A DNA stretch of 64,000 bases, taken from the NCBI GenBank assembly GCA_025766275.1, contig JAFKAC010000008.1, positions 1,302,001-1,366,000 of the forward strand. Direction: 5' to 3'. The DNA comes from Lactarius indigo (lineage: Eukaryota > Basidiomycota > Agaricomycetes > Russulales > Russulaceae). Each line of letters starts with the position of its first letter. The stretch's first letter is position 1. Below the pieces are notes generated by a model. It made no database searches, had not been told where the DNA came from, and was given only the letters and a program-made list of their open reading frames with translations. The translations under genes were made by a program, and so were the position numbers. Positions 22,309 to 34,791 of the stretch are shown here, one piece after another.

Positions 22309-23424
22309 GCTCTGCATTATTGTTGGGCTGTCGTATACTCTGTATTGATATTGTAATATCTAATGTTGCAACATTTCTCGGAATGAGGCTTTAAGTCAGT
22401 TCTACGGTTCAACGTATTCGTGAACAGGGGTGAACTTTCGAAGCAGAATCTCGAGTAGGCCACTCTTTCTCCGCCGGCCCACTTGTCGGAATTTACGGAG
22501 TGTTGTGGTGTCCCGGCGGACTGGGTGTCGCCCACATTTGCACCCCAGTTGCTCTGGGGGTTACACTAACGCCATTTGAGCGGCCAAGAAGGCCGTGTTC
22601 GCGTTTCTCGAATCGCAAAACAGTCGTCCTCACCCTGATCGCCAAGTGCACGTGTTCCGAGTAGTTGCCGCGACTAGACACAGCACCGTACGCCCAAAAT
22701 TGTCAAGGGGTGTCCCCATTCGTGGCTCGTTTACGGCAACGTCGAAGCCTGATTGCACTCGGCTTTCCGGTTCCCGATAGAGTATCGAGTTGCGCCTCCC
22801 CCGCGCTTCCCGCCTTCCAGATCATTGATGCCTTCTTTAGTTTTTGGCTACCGAGGACTCTCCTCAGGGACGCGAAATTGCCAATCGAATCGCATACCTG
22901 TATCTCAGTAGCTCCGTCGACGGGCTGTGTAGCTCTAATACCGACAGCAATCGCATTTATGCCTTTGTTTGTGCGGGATACCCGACACCATAAGCTAACT
23001 GAACACACTCAAAGTCTATCAGAAGCACGTTTTATGTAATTGTAGGTTGCGACTTGAAAAGCGCTCGAATACGAAGCCTAGACAAACGATGACGTTGACA
23101 GACACGATACTTTTTTCTGTTCTCGAAAGAACCCGTCGGTTCCGTGTGAAGAAACAAGAATGGGGTCGCGACTTGTTAAGTGGTTTAGTGATAGACGTTG
23201 GGCTGGGCTGGCACGTGCCAAGAGTGCTAGACTGTCGGTCACACCGTCGGTCGTTACTGCATATTATCTTCGGGAACAAGTTGTATGTATCCTTGGAAAG
23301 AAAGGCCGTGATTTATCCGCTTCTAAACCAGCTAACCCCAAAGGATCCCACTACAAAATAGCCCCTAGTCGCCCCGAGCTTTCTGTTCTGTTGCACTGGC
23401 CTAGATCCCCCTCTGTGCTGCACT
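22309..23424. other. gene-poor 1.1 kb stretch
   Basis: 3' flank of H4 and upstream region of the F-box gene. Open frames of about 100 residues occur on both strands but show no family features. Confidence 0.5.
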
Positions 23425-24745
23425 ATGTCTCTATCTTCAACTACCGCCCAGATCCGCCAGTGCTGTCCTCCTAGTCCCCTTCTTGCCCTCTCTGCTGCCG
23501 TGTCCATGTCGCTGCCCAGGACCGCCTCCGCCGTCACCAACCTCGGAAACGTCCTCCCTAACGAGATACTCCATGCCATCTTCGACCATCTCTCCCAACA
23601 CGCGCTCACCCGGATCGTCCTCGTCTCCCACCGGTGGCGCGCCAACGCGGAGCGCCTGCTCTACTCCTCCATCGTCATCAACGAGGTCCTGCCCCGCTCC
23701 TCCACCCCAGAGCTCAAGGGCGCACACGCGGTGCCCTCCGTTCCCGCCATCACCCTGCGCTGCTGCGAGACGCTCTTCTCTTACCCGCACCTCGCGGAGT
23801 ATGTCCGGCGCTTCCATGTCCGATGGCAGACGGACGCCGTCGAGAGCCCCGCGCTCCTCCTCCTCATCGCCCAGAACATCGCCAAGTCTCTCGTCCCTAC
23901 CCTCCGCCACCTCGACTCGCTCGAGCTCTCCTTCGGCCTCCTTGCAGCGCCCCCACTCCCTAGCGCCCCCACCTCCTTCCTCCCGCCATCTCGCCACCCC
24001 GACCTACGCAGCCTCGCGCTCCACGGTATCGGCGAGCCCCCAGAGCCCGTCCTGCGCAACCACCCGGCCCTCCTCCACCTTAAGCTCGGCGACTATCCCC
24101 GCCCGCTCTGCCTCCTCCCGACAGACGTTCCTCGCCTCCGCTCCTTTCGCGGCCACCCCGCCACCGCCGCGTCCGTCCTTCCCGGTCGTCCCATCGAGGC
24201 GCTCGGCCTCGTCGGCCTCGACCCCGCCACTGAGTCCGACTTTGCCCGCATCGCCGCCGGCAGCCGCCCAGTCCGCTCCCTCGACCTCTCCGGCACGAGC
24301 GTCACCCCGACCGTGCTCCGTAACGTCTCCCGCCACCTCTCCCACGTCGAGTGGCTCAAGGTCCGTCTCGCCTTCCGCCATACTCTCCATTACGCGCTTA
24401 ACGGCATGGTTTGTCCATTTCTCTCCCTCCGGGAGGGCATAACCATATTGATAATCGTGTATGCAGAGGCTCCTGACGGCGCTTACCACCGTGCTGTCGA
24501 ATTTTTGCAATCTGCGTGACCTCGATCTCTCGCCCACAAACGCCGTGCACTATTACGCCGACCAGAACGCCGTCGAGGAACAGCGCCTGTGCGTCGCTTG
24601 GACGCGCGCGTGCCCCTCGCTCCGTCGCGTCGTATTCCCCTCTCGCACAGAGTGGTCGCTCTCCGAAGGCGGCACGTGGGCATGCAAGTACTCCGATTCT
24701 CTAGCTCGCCTACTGTTTCGGTGCGTTCCACGCTTCGATGATTAA
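23425..24745 (+). CDS. F-box protein
   Basis: Two-exon gene. Exon 1 encodes an F-box near residues 45-80 (NVLPNEILHAIFDHLSQHAL, then IVLVSHRWRANAERLLYSSI). A leucine-rich stretch follows with repeats such as LRHLDSLELSF, HPDLRSLALHG and PALLHLKLGDYP, and VRSLDLSGTSVTPT. A 55-bp intron (GTTTGT donor, TATGCAG acceptor) joins LNGM to RLLTALTTVL, and the end is LLFRCVPRFDD. An alternative start is the in-frame ATG at 23506 (MSLPRTASAV). Exon 1 is unusually GC-rich with C-ending codons, which opens long false frames on other strands. F-box proteins recruit targets to SCF ubiquitin ligase; the target is unknown. Confidence 0.82.
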
Positions 24746-25118
24746 CCCGCTGATGATAACATCTGCATAAATATGTCCCTCTAGCCATCCCCGCACGACC
24801 TCATTGATCGGTTGTGAGGCCCAGGGCTAAAAACAATCTATCTCCCCCTTCCCCCCCGCCCATCTAGTCGATCTATGATGGCTACTCCCCTGAACGACTA
24901 CTACCCCGCGTGTAAATATCAGTCACGCTACAGAACACATCGAATACATCCGGAAGGACATCGCAGATCAATGCGTGCTAGTGAGATTACATAGTATGGC
25001 TATTCCAGCGCCAGCGGTGGCATGACGGATACAGTGGAGAGGGGTATAAAAGGTTATATGAAACCGAATAGTGATGTAGGTACTAGTCCTCATAAAATAA
25101 TGGTGAACAGAGCCCGAC
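24746..25118. other. intergenic between convergent genes
   Basis: 373 bases between the stops of the F-box gene and the RhoGAP gene, presumably both 3' UTRs. No gene seen. Confidence 0.6.
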
Positions 25119-27879
25119 TCATGAGACTTCAGACTCATCGACAAATATGTCGGTGTAGTGTTCGAGAATGGTCTCAATTGCCTTGAAAAAAAAAAACGCT
25201 GTCGGCCCCCCCCCGGACGGTAATCGGACATGTTACACGCACCTTGTTCTGGATCGTTGCCCCTGCGAGGCCATCTTGCCCGTTGACACCATTCGGCGCA
25301 GTGGTAGGGAACAACGTCGGCCCGAAGACGATTGCCAGATTACCTATGGACATCGAGTTCTGCGCCTCGTTCTGCACGATCCTGCGCGAGATGATCGATT
25401 GGTCGGGTCAGGTGCCCACCCATGTCTGGTCCGAGGACGTACTTGTGTAGATGGCCCAAGAAGTACTTTAGCGTCGCGTAATTGGCATCGGGTAGCTCGT
25501 TGACCCGTTCATGGAGTCGGATGTGCCTCAAACGATCATTCTCGATTTCTGGTCGGGTACGAACGGTTTCACTCGACCCGGCAACGCCTCAAAGGAATGC
25601 GAATGCTTACTAGCGGCGCTTAGAAAGCCTTGGTGCAGATGCATCGTCAACAACGGTTCTGGTAGCTCTCTCAGCCAGAGCTTCAAGACACTTGTCACGT
25701 TGCTGATGTCGCCTGACCACTCCTCGGCGTCAAGGTTGGTGGCGTCTAAGTCTGTAGGACCGTGAGCAGTTAACCATCAAGTAAGGATCAGCACGCGCCT
25801 CTATCGAGCTTTTCTTTCAATCGCGTGACCTTGCTCATCGTCCCACCAATGCGATAGACGCCCACCGTCGAGATGCCATACTTCTCGATTGCTTCACAGC
25901 ATTTGACCATGATTGGAGGAACTTCCACCCCGTCACGCGCCATCTGTTCGGCGAGGTCAATGCCAAAGGTGAGTCTAGTCCGATCTGGCAGCTGCGAATG
26001 GCTGCTGTTAGGCGTGTTGGCAATATGGGGTGTTGGGTTCGTGCGATCAACATGTTGAGGTAAGGGAGGTAGCTAAAAACCGCGATCAGTTTGCGACTGG
26101 TGCTCTGTAATTCAACGCACGACTTACAAAACCTTCATACTCGGGTCCCGTACGACGTGGACCCCTCTGTACTCCGCCGTGGGCGTACGCATAATTCTGC
26201 ATGTAGACCTTGAAGTCAGACCGGTTGTCTATTGACTCGATGGTGGGTTTAAGTCCAGGTCCTGCCCATTCTGTCAGTGGCGCAATTTCCTCGAAAAGAA
26301 GAAATCTCTCAGTACTCACCGTCTTCGATACCCGTTGGTGCCAATGTGGAACCATCACTCAGGACGATGCTCTCAAACAAGAAAGCGTAGCGCGTGAGGT
26401 GGTATTGTGTCCCGAGATCTATTTCGTCCGCGCACTCCTTCAAAGCCTAGAGAAGTCGAGATGAGGAGACGCGGTACAAGTCATCCGCGAGCACTGACAC
26501 GGAGTATACGAGGGAGTTGGAAGTTGAAATATTCCTGTCTCAGACCCTGTGTTTCCTGCACCGACTTGTGGTAAGCCTGGGAAGACAATTGCACTCGAGC
26601 ACGGATATCGTCTTCCTGGCGTTGAATCTGTAGGGGCATGTAAGTGATCACAAAGAGAGGAAGGAAGGGAGAGCACATTTCCGGGGTTCTTTCCCTTCAA
26701 CAAGAGCCCTCCCTTTGCGACAGCTTTGCCGATCGCGCGCTTCCCACCGGCCGGCGCACGGGCCTGAATGACGGAATCCTTAGCGGGCTCTCCCTCCTTC
26801 TGCAGCAGAATGCGACCGAGCTCTTCCATTGTAGTGTCCAGGCGCGCTTTGCTCTTTTCGGTCGTTGCCTCAGAATCTTGCAAGTTACGTTCGTACCGGG
26901 TTGCGAGCTCCTTGGTCTGGATAGTGTTTGAGGGGTCAAACTCGAAGAAGAAAACGAGCTGTAAACAGCGAGCTGACATACCGTTTTTCTGTTTTTATCG
27001 ACCTCCTTGGCTAGATTTGCCAACTCCTCGCTCATCTCATTTAGCCGTGACGCGAAGCGTAGTCTATTTTCGGCAATGATTTCGTGTATTTTCATAGTTG
27101 TCTGCCATGCATTGACGAAAGAGCTGTGAGAAGGGATGTTACCAGGTCAAGCCAAGAAAACGTCGAGTAGAAACATCAAGACAGACCCAGCTTTACCATC
27201 ATTCATGGCGTACACATCAGCGGTGTTCTTGGCGAGCTTCTGCATGCCCCTTCCGAACTCTTCCTCGAGCACAGCACGCTTTTTGAAAAACACGGAAGCT
27301 TCCTAAAACAAGCAGGAAAAACTCGAATGGAATGGCACGGTGCGTGCTGAAGCGAGCTTACCCTGCAGGACACCATGCTCTGTTTAATCCTGTCGAGTAA
27401 CAAAGGCACACCGCACTAATTAACGTAAAAAGAAATGTATTAAGCAAGTTATTATCCCCAAGGGATTAGACGGAGCATCTCACATCGAGTTCGCACAGAG
27501 CGCGGAGCACACTCTCATCGAAGGTGGGCTCTACGACTGCGATCGATTCCGTTTGAGTGGCAGGCGCGGGGTCGGATCGCTGCACGGCGGGGGGAAGACT
27601 GTTACGCCATCGGGAAGTCGCAGTTGCCGAAGGGGAAGGCCTGCCCGCCAGATCAGCTTCGGTGCTAGATCGAGGTGGGGACGACGAGGATTTGGATGAA
27701 ATGGAGGGTCTAGATGGGATGGCAACATTTGGAGAGTTGCTAGAGGAGGCGGGGATAGTGGGCTGCAGAGGGTGCGATTGTAAGGGATGAGGAGAGTGGG
27801 TGGCCGTGGGTGACCCGACGACGCCGTGACTATCGGTCGATATTGTGGCCAGCGTATCGTCTGCAGTCCTGGTACTCAT
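25119..27879 (-). CDS. RGD1: F-BAR and RhoGAP protein (Rgd1-like)
   Basis: Membrane-binding GTPase activator; yeast Rgd1 acts on Rho3 and Rho4 in polarity and osmotic response. The start is MSTRTADDTLATISTDSHG at 27879, followed by a Ser/Pro-rich disordered region. The F-BAR domain then reads GVPLLLDRIKQSMVSCR, VFFKKRAVLEEEFGRGMQKL, SFVNAWQTTMKIHEIIAENR and EVDKNRKT, with coiled coil through ELATRYERNLQDSE. Later exons give NFQLPRILRALKECADEID and SIDNRSDFKVYMQNYA. The RhoGAP domain reads FGIDLAEQMARDGVEVPPIM, then GVYRIGG with the catalytic arginine, PDANYATLKYFLGHLHKY, NLAIVFGPTLF, and finally AIETILEHYTDIF before TGA at 25119-25121. At least ten short introns; some exon edges inside the GAP domain are approximate. 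Confidence 0.88.
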
Positions 27880-29782
27880 AGATTTAGATCAAAAGTACAC
27901 GCGTGGTCGAGGCGTGCGGGGACGGGAAAGAGAAAGGCGGGAGGGGGGAGATGTCTAGGACGAGCCTAAGTCGAGTGCGGTGCCGTTGCGATTTGGTGGC
28001 TGTTACCGGCCCGGTTCCATCAGTCGGTGTGCCACATCGTCCTTGATAAGAACAAGAACCAGTTAATCATTATACCATGTGCGTAAACTATTCTACGAAA
28101 TACAGAATGGATAGTGTAAGAGTAGTGTATATTCCAAAGGCGAGAGTGCTACAATAGTCGTCGCGAACGCGATCATCATGTGCCAGACGACCCAGAAGAG
28201 AAAGGACGTCCGGATCAACAGCCACGCGGGCAGCGCTTGCTAGTCTTAACGTTATTGGTAATATTTTGCATTCTGATTCGCCGCTTCAGCTACAACCCGC
28301 TGCAAGTGATCCCGTACTTACGATTGTTGGCACGCCGCGGTGCAAGGCTCGTTAGGATGTTGTCCAATGTGACGATGACTTCCCGCGCAGGTAGTTCGGC
28401 CACAATCAGTCTATCAATAGGTTTGAGTCAAAATAAGATATAGGCCGTCCTTTCAAAGGAAGAAAAATATGCGTTTACGTTCGAACGACCAGAGAATATG
28501 ACCGCACCACATGGATGCTCAGAGTAAGTCGTTACAGTGACGCACATGTCGAGATTGCGGAGAGAATTATAAGAGTCGAAAACTGGAGGATGGTGAGGGC
28601 AACATGATTCCAGGGTTCATTTATACCAGACGACTTGCTCGCCACACGATGAAATGATCACCGAAGCTGAGCAGGTGTTGGAGAGACTTTGAAAGCAAAA
28701 CAAACAGACAAACAGTATGCAGCCCTGCGAGTCATACACTGCAAACTCAATATTTGCCGCGCCAGTGTACAAACAAGCCGGGGGGGGAGCTGTCCCGAGA
28801 ATCCAAAACCGCAGGGGACGTGCCCCCTTCACAAGATTCCGCGACTCTATGTCCCAGATGTTGATCGCAAATGGCAAGGTGTTGACGAATCCAGTAGTGA
28901 CGCCAACGCCACACTCTGGCAGTACCCCTTCATCTGAAGGAGAGATGTGGGTTGCGGCAGTGGAAGCAGATACAGCGCGCTGGATACGTGCCCGGCGATC
29001 AGGTCAGTCGCGGTGGCGGACGGTCTTCAGAAGGAGCGCCGAATCTGTTGCTCGGAAAGGGACACAGCCATTATGGAAACCCTAGAAAACGGAGTATGTG
29101 ATCTGAGGTCATCGCCAAATTGTGTGGCGGGAAACCCCGTTAGAGGTGGGACATCCACAGCACGACCACGTCGTGGCGAAAGAGCGAGAGGGCGAGATGC
29201 TGTATGAAACTGGAGTAGGATGAACATTAGCCAGGCAATCGCGTCAGCAGAACCGGAAGAGTGTCTGTTTTCATAGAGAAAAGACGCCACAAATGACGGT
29301 GCTGACTCCTGAGAAAGCGAAACTCCACTTCAGTTTCGGTGATTGCTAATTTGGTTGACAAGACCCTGTCTTTTACAGTCTGACATGAAGAGCCGCAGAC
29401 AAAGCCCCTTGCACCTCTCGAACGTAAAAATAGAGCACACACAGGGAAAGTGGTACATATGTTCGGGCGGCTTTCTATCTTGCTTTCTGTGATTGATGAA
29501 GAGGCCAGGGGAATCGGGCCGCGACGCATGTGTGATTACGTAATAAATAGAAAGGGCTCACACGCAGATGGGTCTGAGTTGGATACTGTAGGTTCTGGAA
29601 TGATAACTGCGGTATGGAGTCCGGGAGGCAATCAAATACAACCGAGCGGGTTTCGAAAAAGAGTCAATGACATTCCTGAGGTTTTGCTCTACTTTCATCT
29701 AGTAAATTCTTCGGGTTCCAGGGGAAGATGAGCTAGGGACCAAGGCACGATCTGTCAGACCGTTGCAGCACGCGCCAATATA
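27880..29782. other. 1.9 kb stretch without a secure gene
   Basis: The first part is the upstream region of the F-BAR/RhoGAP gene. The rest contains unassigned coding-like minus-strand pieces described separately. Confidence 0.5.
28140..29540 (-). other. coding-like exons of an unrecognised minus-strand gene
   Basis: Several minus-strand blocks look like exons with good splice signals. One block (about 28960-28720) reads SDEGVLPECGVGVTTGFVN, then INIWDIESRNLVKGARPLRF and TAPPPACLYTGAANIEFAVY. Another (about 28560-28475) reads LRNLDMCVTVTTYSEHPCG, followed by a GTAAAC donor. A third (about 28410-28310) reads VAELPAREVIVTLDNILTSL and ends at a perfect GTAAGT donor. I could not join them in one frame without doubt and recognise no family. 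A real but fast-evolving gene or a decayed one are both possible. Confidence 0.3.
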
Positions 29783-32141
29783 CTATACCGCTATGATCCC
29801 CACCCGCGAGCCGGAGATGTCGCGTCCACCGGCAACCATAGTGCATTTAGCATAGTATTTTGCCAGGGAGAGACGAGCGGATTTGAGTCGCTGAAGGGCC
29901 TCACTCTCGTCTGATCCCTTCATCGTGACCATAAGAATGGACAAATAATCCTCTCCAGCACCTTGTGACGCTCCAAGATGCACTTCCTCGAGTCGTTTGA
30001 GTAGCTCAACCGCGCCAGACGAAGAGTACAGCATCAGATCATCTGCGTTGGAAGGAGGTGTAATTAGTCTTATATGCAGGAAGACAGTGTTCTTTTTTTC
30101 TTTACCGTTCCGGACAAGGTCGACTGCGTCACATAGGAGAACACCCCACCACGTTTTCGGTGCAAGACCCTCATTGAACATGGTCAAGATATCCAAAGCT
30201 GCCTCCTGCAGATCCCCGTTCAATCTGCGCTGGTGGAACTCGGCGTAGCGGACGGCAAACATAAGCCGGTGAGTGAACACACCATCCGCACCGGGATGGG
30301 CTCGTAGTTCTTGAAGGGAGGGTGCGACCGCGGCCACTGATCGAGCAAAGACCTCTGGCCCTGCAAATCCGTCAATATCGATAATTGCACAGGTGGGATA
30401 GACCAACCATGCTTGATGTATTCGGTTAGAACTGCGTCGACGATCCGGCCAAGCCAAGTCCAATTTTCTGCGGAGGTTGCGTAAGAAACGCCCAGGCCGT
30501 ACTCCTTACGTCGCAGAAAATTTTGCGCCGCGATCTGTGTGACTCAGTGTAAAAAAAGAGTCAAATCGGATGATGCGGGAAGAATACGGACCGTACAAAC
30601 CATGCGTCGCACAGACTCCCTTCCGTATTCGTGGCAAGTCTCTACAACCGCTCTTAAAGTGTCTGGGACTTCGCCAGAGATGTTCGCTTCATGAGAAACA
30701 GCCACACTGCGATTGAAGCTGATTGGTACGCGAAGCAGTACTTGGTCTGCCCTCTCCCTTCCGATAGAACCGCACGAACACATGTACGCAACGGTGATGC
30801 GCCAAAATACTGGGTCTGAATGCAAATAATCCGCGTACGATAAAACGTACTGGTCACGGACGGAGATGTCTGAGCTACCCTGAGGCTCAGAGGAGAGACA
30901 AGAACGTGAAGAGAGATGTCTTACTCGTCGCCAACCCGCGGGGTCAGAAGGTCTAGGGGTTCCATCAAGTCAACCCAATGGGCCGCTAACCAAACGTCGA
31001 GTTTGGCCGCGTAAGATAACGCCTCCATCGTTTCACCACGGAACAGGGCCACATGAATTGTATCCTCGAGGTCGGTGGGATCAGGAGGCATGATCTCTAA
31101 AATTTGATTTACAACCTCTCTGGGGGTAAGTGTGAGGAAGAGGCGGCCTAAGTACGTCGGCAATACGTACGGAAGGTCCTGCCTTCGAAGGCGGTGATTT
31201 ACAAATATGCTCCAAGCCGCGCAAACCTCTTTCCAATCCGCGTTGAGATCAATGCAGATGTTTTGGATAATTTCAGGACGGCCTTCCAGTATACCCACGA
31301 TATTGCTGAATGGTTTCCACCAATTTTCGAAGCCGTCGTCTCGTGCGTCCTCTGGGATACGGTCGAGTTCGAGGCGGAGAGATTTGACCTTCTCCTTCCA
31401 ACGGCGTAGGGCTACCACGAATTCGCGCTCTGTCGAGAATTGCACAATGCGAGGGTGCGAACTGAGTAACGGGCTCAGATGCTGTGCTACATCCCGTAAA
31501 TGCTCAGAGGGGTGGCGAGATAAAGTTTCCAGCAGAAAGACAGGTGCTGATGAGAATCCTCGCAGGACGGATCTGTGCAACGCAAGTAAAGGACCGTCCC
31601 CCGTTCGAAAGAGGGGAAATACCTCGTAAGATAAGGCCAGAATGTCTCGTCCTGCCACGGTCTATCCTGGGAACTGAGATGATCACCTTCTTCGGATGAA
31701 GGCTCGATGAAGTGCGTGTTTAGCCACTCCATTAACTCCTCCCCCACTGGCGCATCATCAAATCCAGCCTCAGGAAGGTAAAGGACAACAAATAAAGAGA
31801 GACAGTTGTATAGTATCCGGTAATGGTTGGCATCGTACTGAAGGGGCTGCGTCCTGTTCAGTGGTTTCTAGCTAGAGGGTCAGAGAACCTCCACGTAGCA
31901 AGGAAGCGAGAAACTCACGGAAGCTTGCGCCCAGCTGTCTACAACGATCCTGACATAGTCCACAGCATGCTTGATTAGCACAGGCGAGACTTGTTCACTG
32001 CGTCCTCTAAGACACCATTAGCGACCGGATGGCCTATCGCAAGAAAAACACCACGAACATGAGGGAGTCTTGCTCACTGTGATTATTTTTGAAGTCTTGA
32101 AGCGAAGCAAAGACGACGGATGTATCTGTTACAAACTCCAT
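29783..32141 (-). CDS. NUP85: nucleoporin Nup85
   Basis: Alpha-helical scaffold subunit of the Y-shaped Nup84/Nup107-160 complex of the nuclear pore. The proposed start is MEFVTDTSVVFASLQDFKNN at 32141. Next exons read VSPVLIKHAVDYVRIVVDSW and LQYDANHYRILYNCLSLF. Then come TFWPYLTR and, after an intron, SVLRGFSSAPVFLLETLSRH. The central helices include ADWKEVCAAWSIFVNHRL and KLDVWLAAHWVDLMEPLDLL, the most diagnostic Nup85 segment. The C-terminal half contains DYLHSDPVFWRITVAYMC, YGRESVRRMVC and HRLMFAVRYAEFHQRRLN, ending GSRVGIIAV. The first intron, just after the N-terminal exon, does not join in frame with standard splice sites, so the extreme N-terminus is uncertain. Confidence 0.82.
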
Positions 32142-33453
32142 ACAGAACTAAAGCCACAACCCCCCTCATGACGCATGTCACACGTACCAGCCGACGTTCA
32201 GTGGACGGTATGCGATCCGTACTTGCAGTATAGATGTCCCGTGAATCGGAGTGCCTATCTTCGAGAGACCTGGGGGTTTGCGAACCGATCTTATACTGTG
32301 ATTAGGAAACAGACGGACATAGGTGGTGACATGCATACAGCACTCGTGGCAAACACTGCAACAGAATTGTCTCTAGGAGATTGAGCAGTACACAAGGTGC
32401 GGCCAGAGCCCAGAAAATTGGCTTGTTTCCCTTCTTCGAACAGGGGGGGATAGAGACGGATCACAGTCATTTGGTGGCCACAGAGCTACTAACTTACCAG
32501 ACAGGCGCGTCCTCGTCCTGAGTGTGTCGCGGTCTGTCACGCGTTACATGTGATGACGTGACGTGATCTGTAAGTTATGCCAGCCTGAGTGCAAGAATAC
32601 TGTATTTTTCTCCAAGTGCAGAACCTTATTCCAATGTCTCCGGTGTATTGACTCATTCATTACAGAAAGGTTCCTGGAAATTCTGGGCACGAGGTGCTTT
32701 GTATGGCGCGCTTGATTTGCGCGCTATCTTATTGGTAGGTTCCACTAGGCAATGATCCATGGTCGAACCTTTTGAGATTTGACTGACATTCTCGTAGGTA
32801 TGGATGTGTATTCGGTGACAGAAGATGTACAATGGTACATGAAACTGTCATAAGCTTGCGGTTAATATAGTAGTTTAATGCTGTAGCGTTGGACAAGAGC
32901 ACTCTGCACAATATTCTTTCGTTTCGTCAGATATCCTCATGGCTTAATGTGTATCGCAGCGACTTCCTGTCACCCGACCGGTATTGTTTGCGGGGCTGAC
33001 CTCGGCAGTTTAAACTGCGCTACTAGAAGACCGATATGACGTATGGCCGGTGCTTGACTTGTGTAGCGAGTCGTGTAATACAGTACTGGTACTTTCTTGA
33101 CGGGTCATAAAGCTTAAACTATTGAACCTGGGATTCGAGACCTGCACGTGTTTGACGTCTGCCAGTGACGGATGGCCGCAGCAGATTTCGCTCAAGTGGA
33201 CGCCACAACATGTAGGCATCGTGGCTATGGGGCTTGTATGGGGTCACAACGTACACCCGGCATTTCTTGCAACAATTGCTCTCGGACAGTGGCACATCCT
33301 AATGATTACCATAACTTACTCACTGGGTGGCGGTGGAATGGAGAATCTGTCTGGACGGTTTATGGCACACGTGAGATGCTTGCCAAAAGGTAAACCGAAT
33401 GATAATAGGATAACAGTACAAATACAGGACAACAACTCAGATACGTGGTGCTC
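32142..33453. other. gene-poor 1.3 kb stretch
   Basis: Upstream region of NUP85 and 3' flank of histone H4 copy 2. No coding or RNA gene recognised. Confidence 0.5.
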
Positions 33454-33924
33454 TTAAGCCCCGAAACCGTATAGCGTACGCCCTGATCGCTTAAGAGCGT
33501 AGACGACGTCAAGAGCTGTGACAGTTTTCCGCTTAGCATGTTCTGTATAAGTTACAGAGTCGCGGATGACCTGAGTAGAAGGGTAAGTTGAAGTGAACAT
33601 AAAGACAACAACACAGGGACCTACATTCTCAAGGAATATCTTGAGGACACCACGAGTCTCTTCATAAATCAAGCCCGAAATACGCTTGACACCGCCACGA
33701 CGGGCAAGACGACGAATGGCAGGCTTAGTGATACCTAGACTATGTGTGAGGAAGTGGCGACAGAAAGAGCGACGCTCCCCATACCCTGAATGTTGTCACG
33801 GAGAATCTTGCGATGGCGTTTAGCACCGCCCTTTCCGAGTCCCTTAGAAAGAGTCAAGAGTTAGTAAAGGAAGTGAACTGAGGGGAAGAGATACTACCTT
33901 TCCGCCTTTTCCGCGTCCAGACAT
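33454..33924 (-). CDS. H4: histone H4 (copy 2)
   Basis: Second H4 gene. The start MSGRGKGGK at 33924 is followed by exons for [40 protein letters not shown] through FLEN, and [20 protein letters not shown] through TLYGFGA with TAA at 33454. The protein is the same as copy 1 over all exons read. One more intron is present than in copy 1, within the part after DNIQG. Divergent from H3 copy 2. Confidence 0.96.
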
Positions 33925-34221
33925 TGGTAGATAGAGTGGTTGGTTGGTAAGAGTGAGAGGTGGGTAGAGGGCGCGGAGGTGGAAGAGTGAAAAGTGAGAA
34001 TGAGTCAAAATGGGGGCCAGTCACGACTACTATAAATGGTCCGAGGAGCGTCTGTGGCTGTGCTTTGTTGATCGGAATCGCAGCCGCGTCGTTGAAAGCA
34101 CGTGACGGACGCGTCGAGCGAACTATATATAATCGCCCACCATCGTCCTTCAGTGACCTCATTCTTCTGCCCCTCTGCCAAACCACATCAGTTACTTTTG
34201 TCATATCTCTTGATTATCATC
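33925..34221. promoter_or_regulatory. shared H4-H3 promoter, pair 2
   Basis: 297 bases between divergent ATGs. TATATATAA at 34124-34132 lies 98 bases before the H3 ATG; TATAAAT near 34031 is at a similar distance from the H4 ATG. GTTGATC (34067-34073), CACGTG (34099-34104) and GACGCGTCG (34108-34116) are shared with the promoter of pair 1. Confidence 0.7.

Positions 34222-34791
<570 letters not shown>

Noticed and set aside
23437..24537. Long open frames on the other frames and strand of the F-box gene (up to 319 residues)
   Set aside because: They are side effects of very GC-rich coding sequence; only the plus frame starting at 23425 shows an F-box and leucine-rich text.
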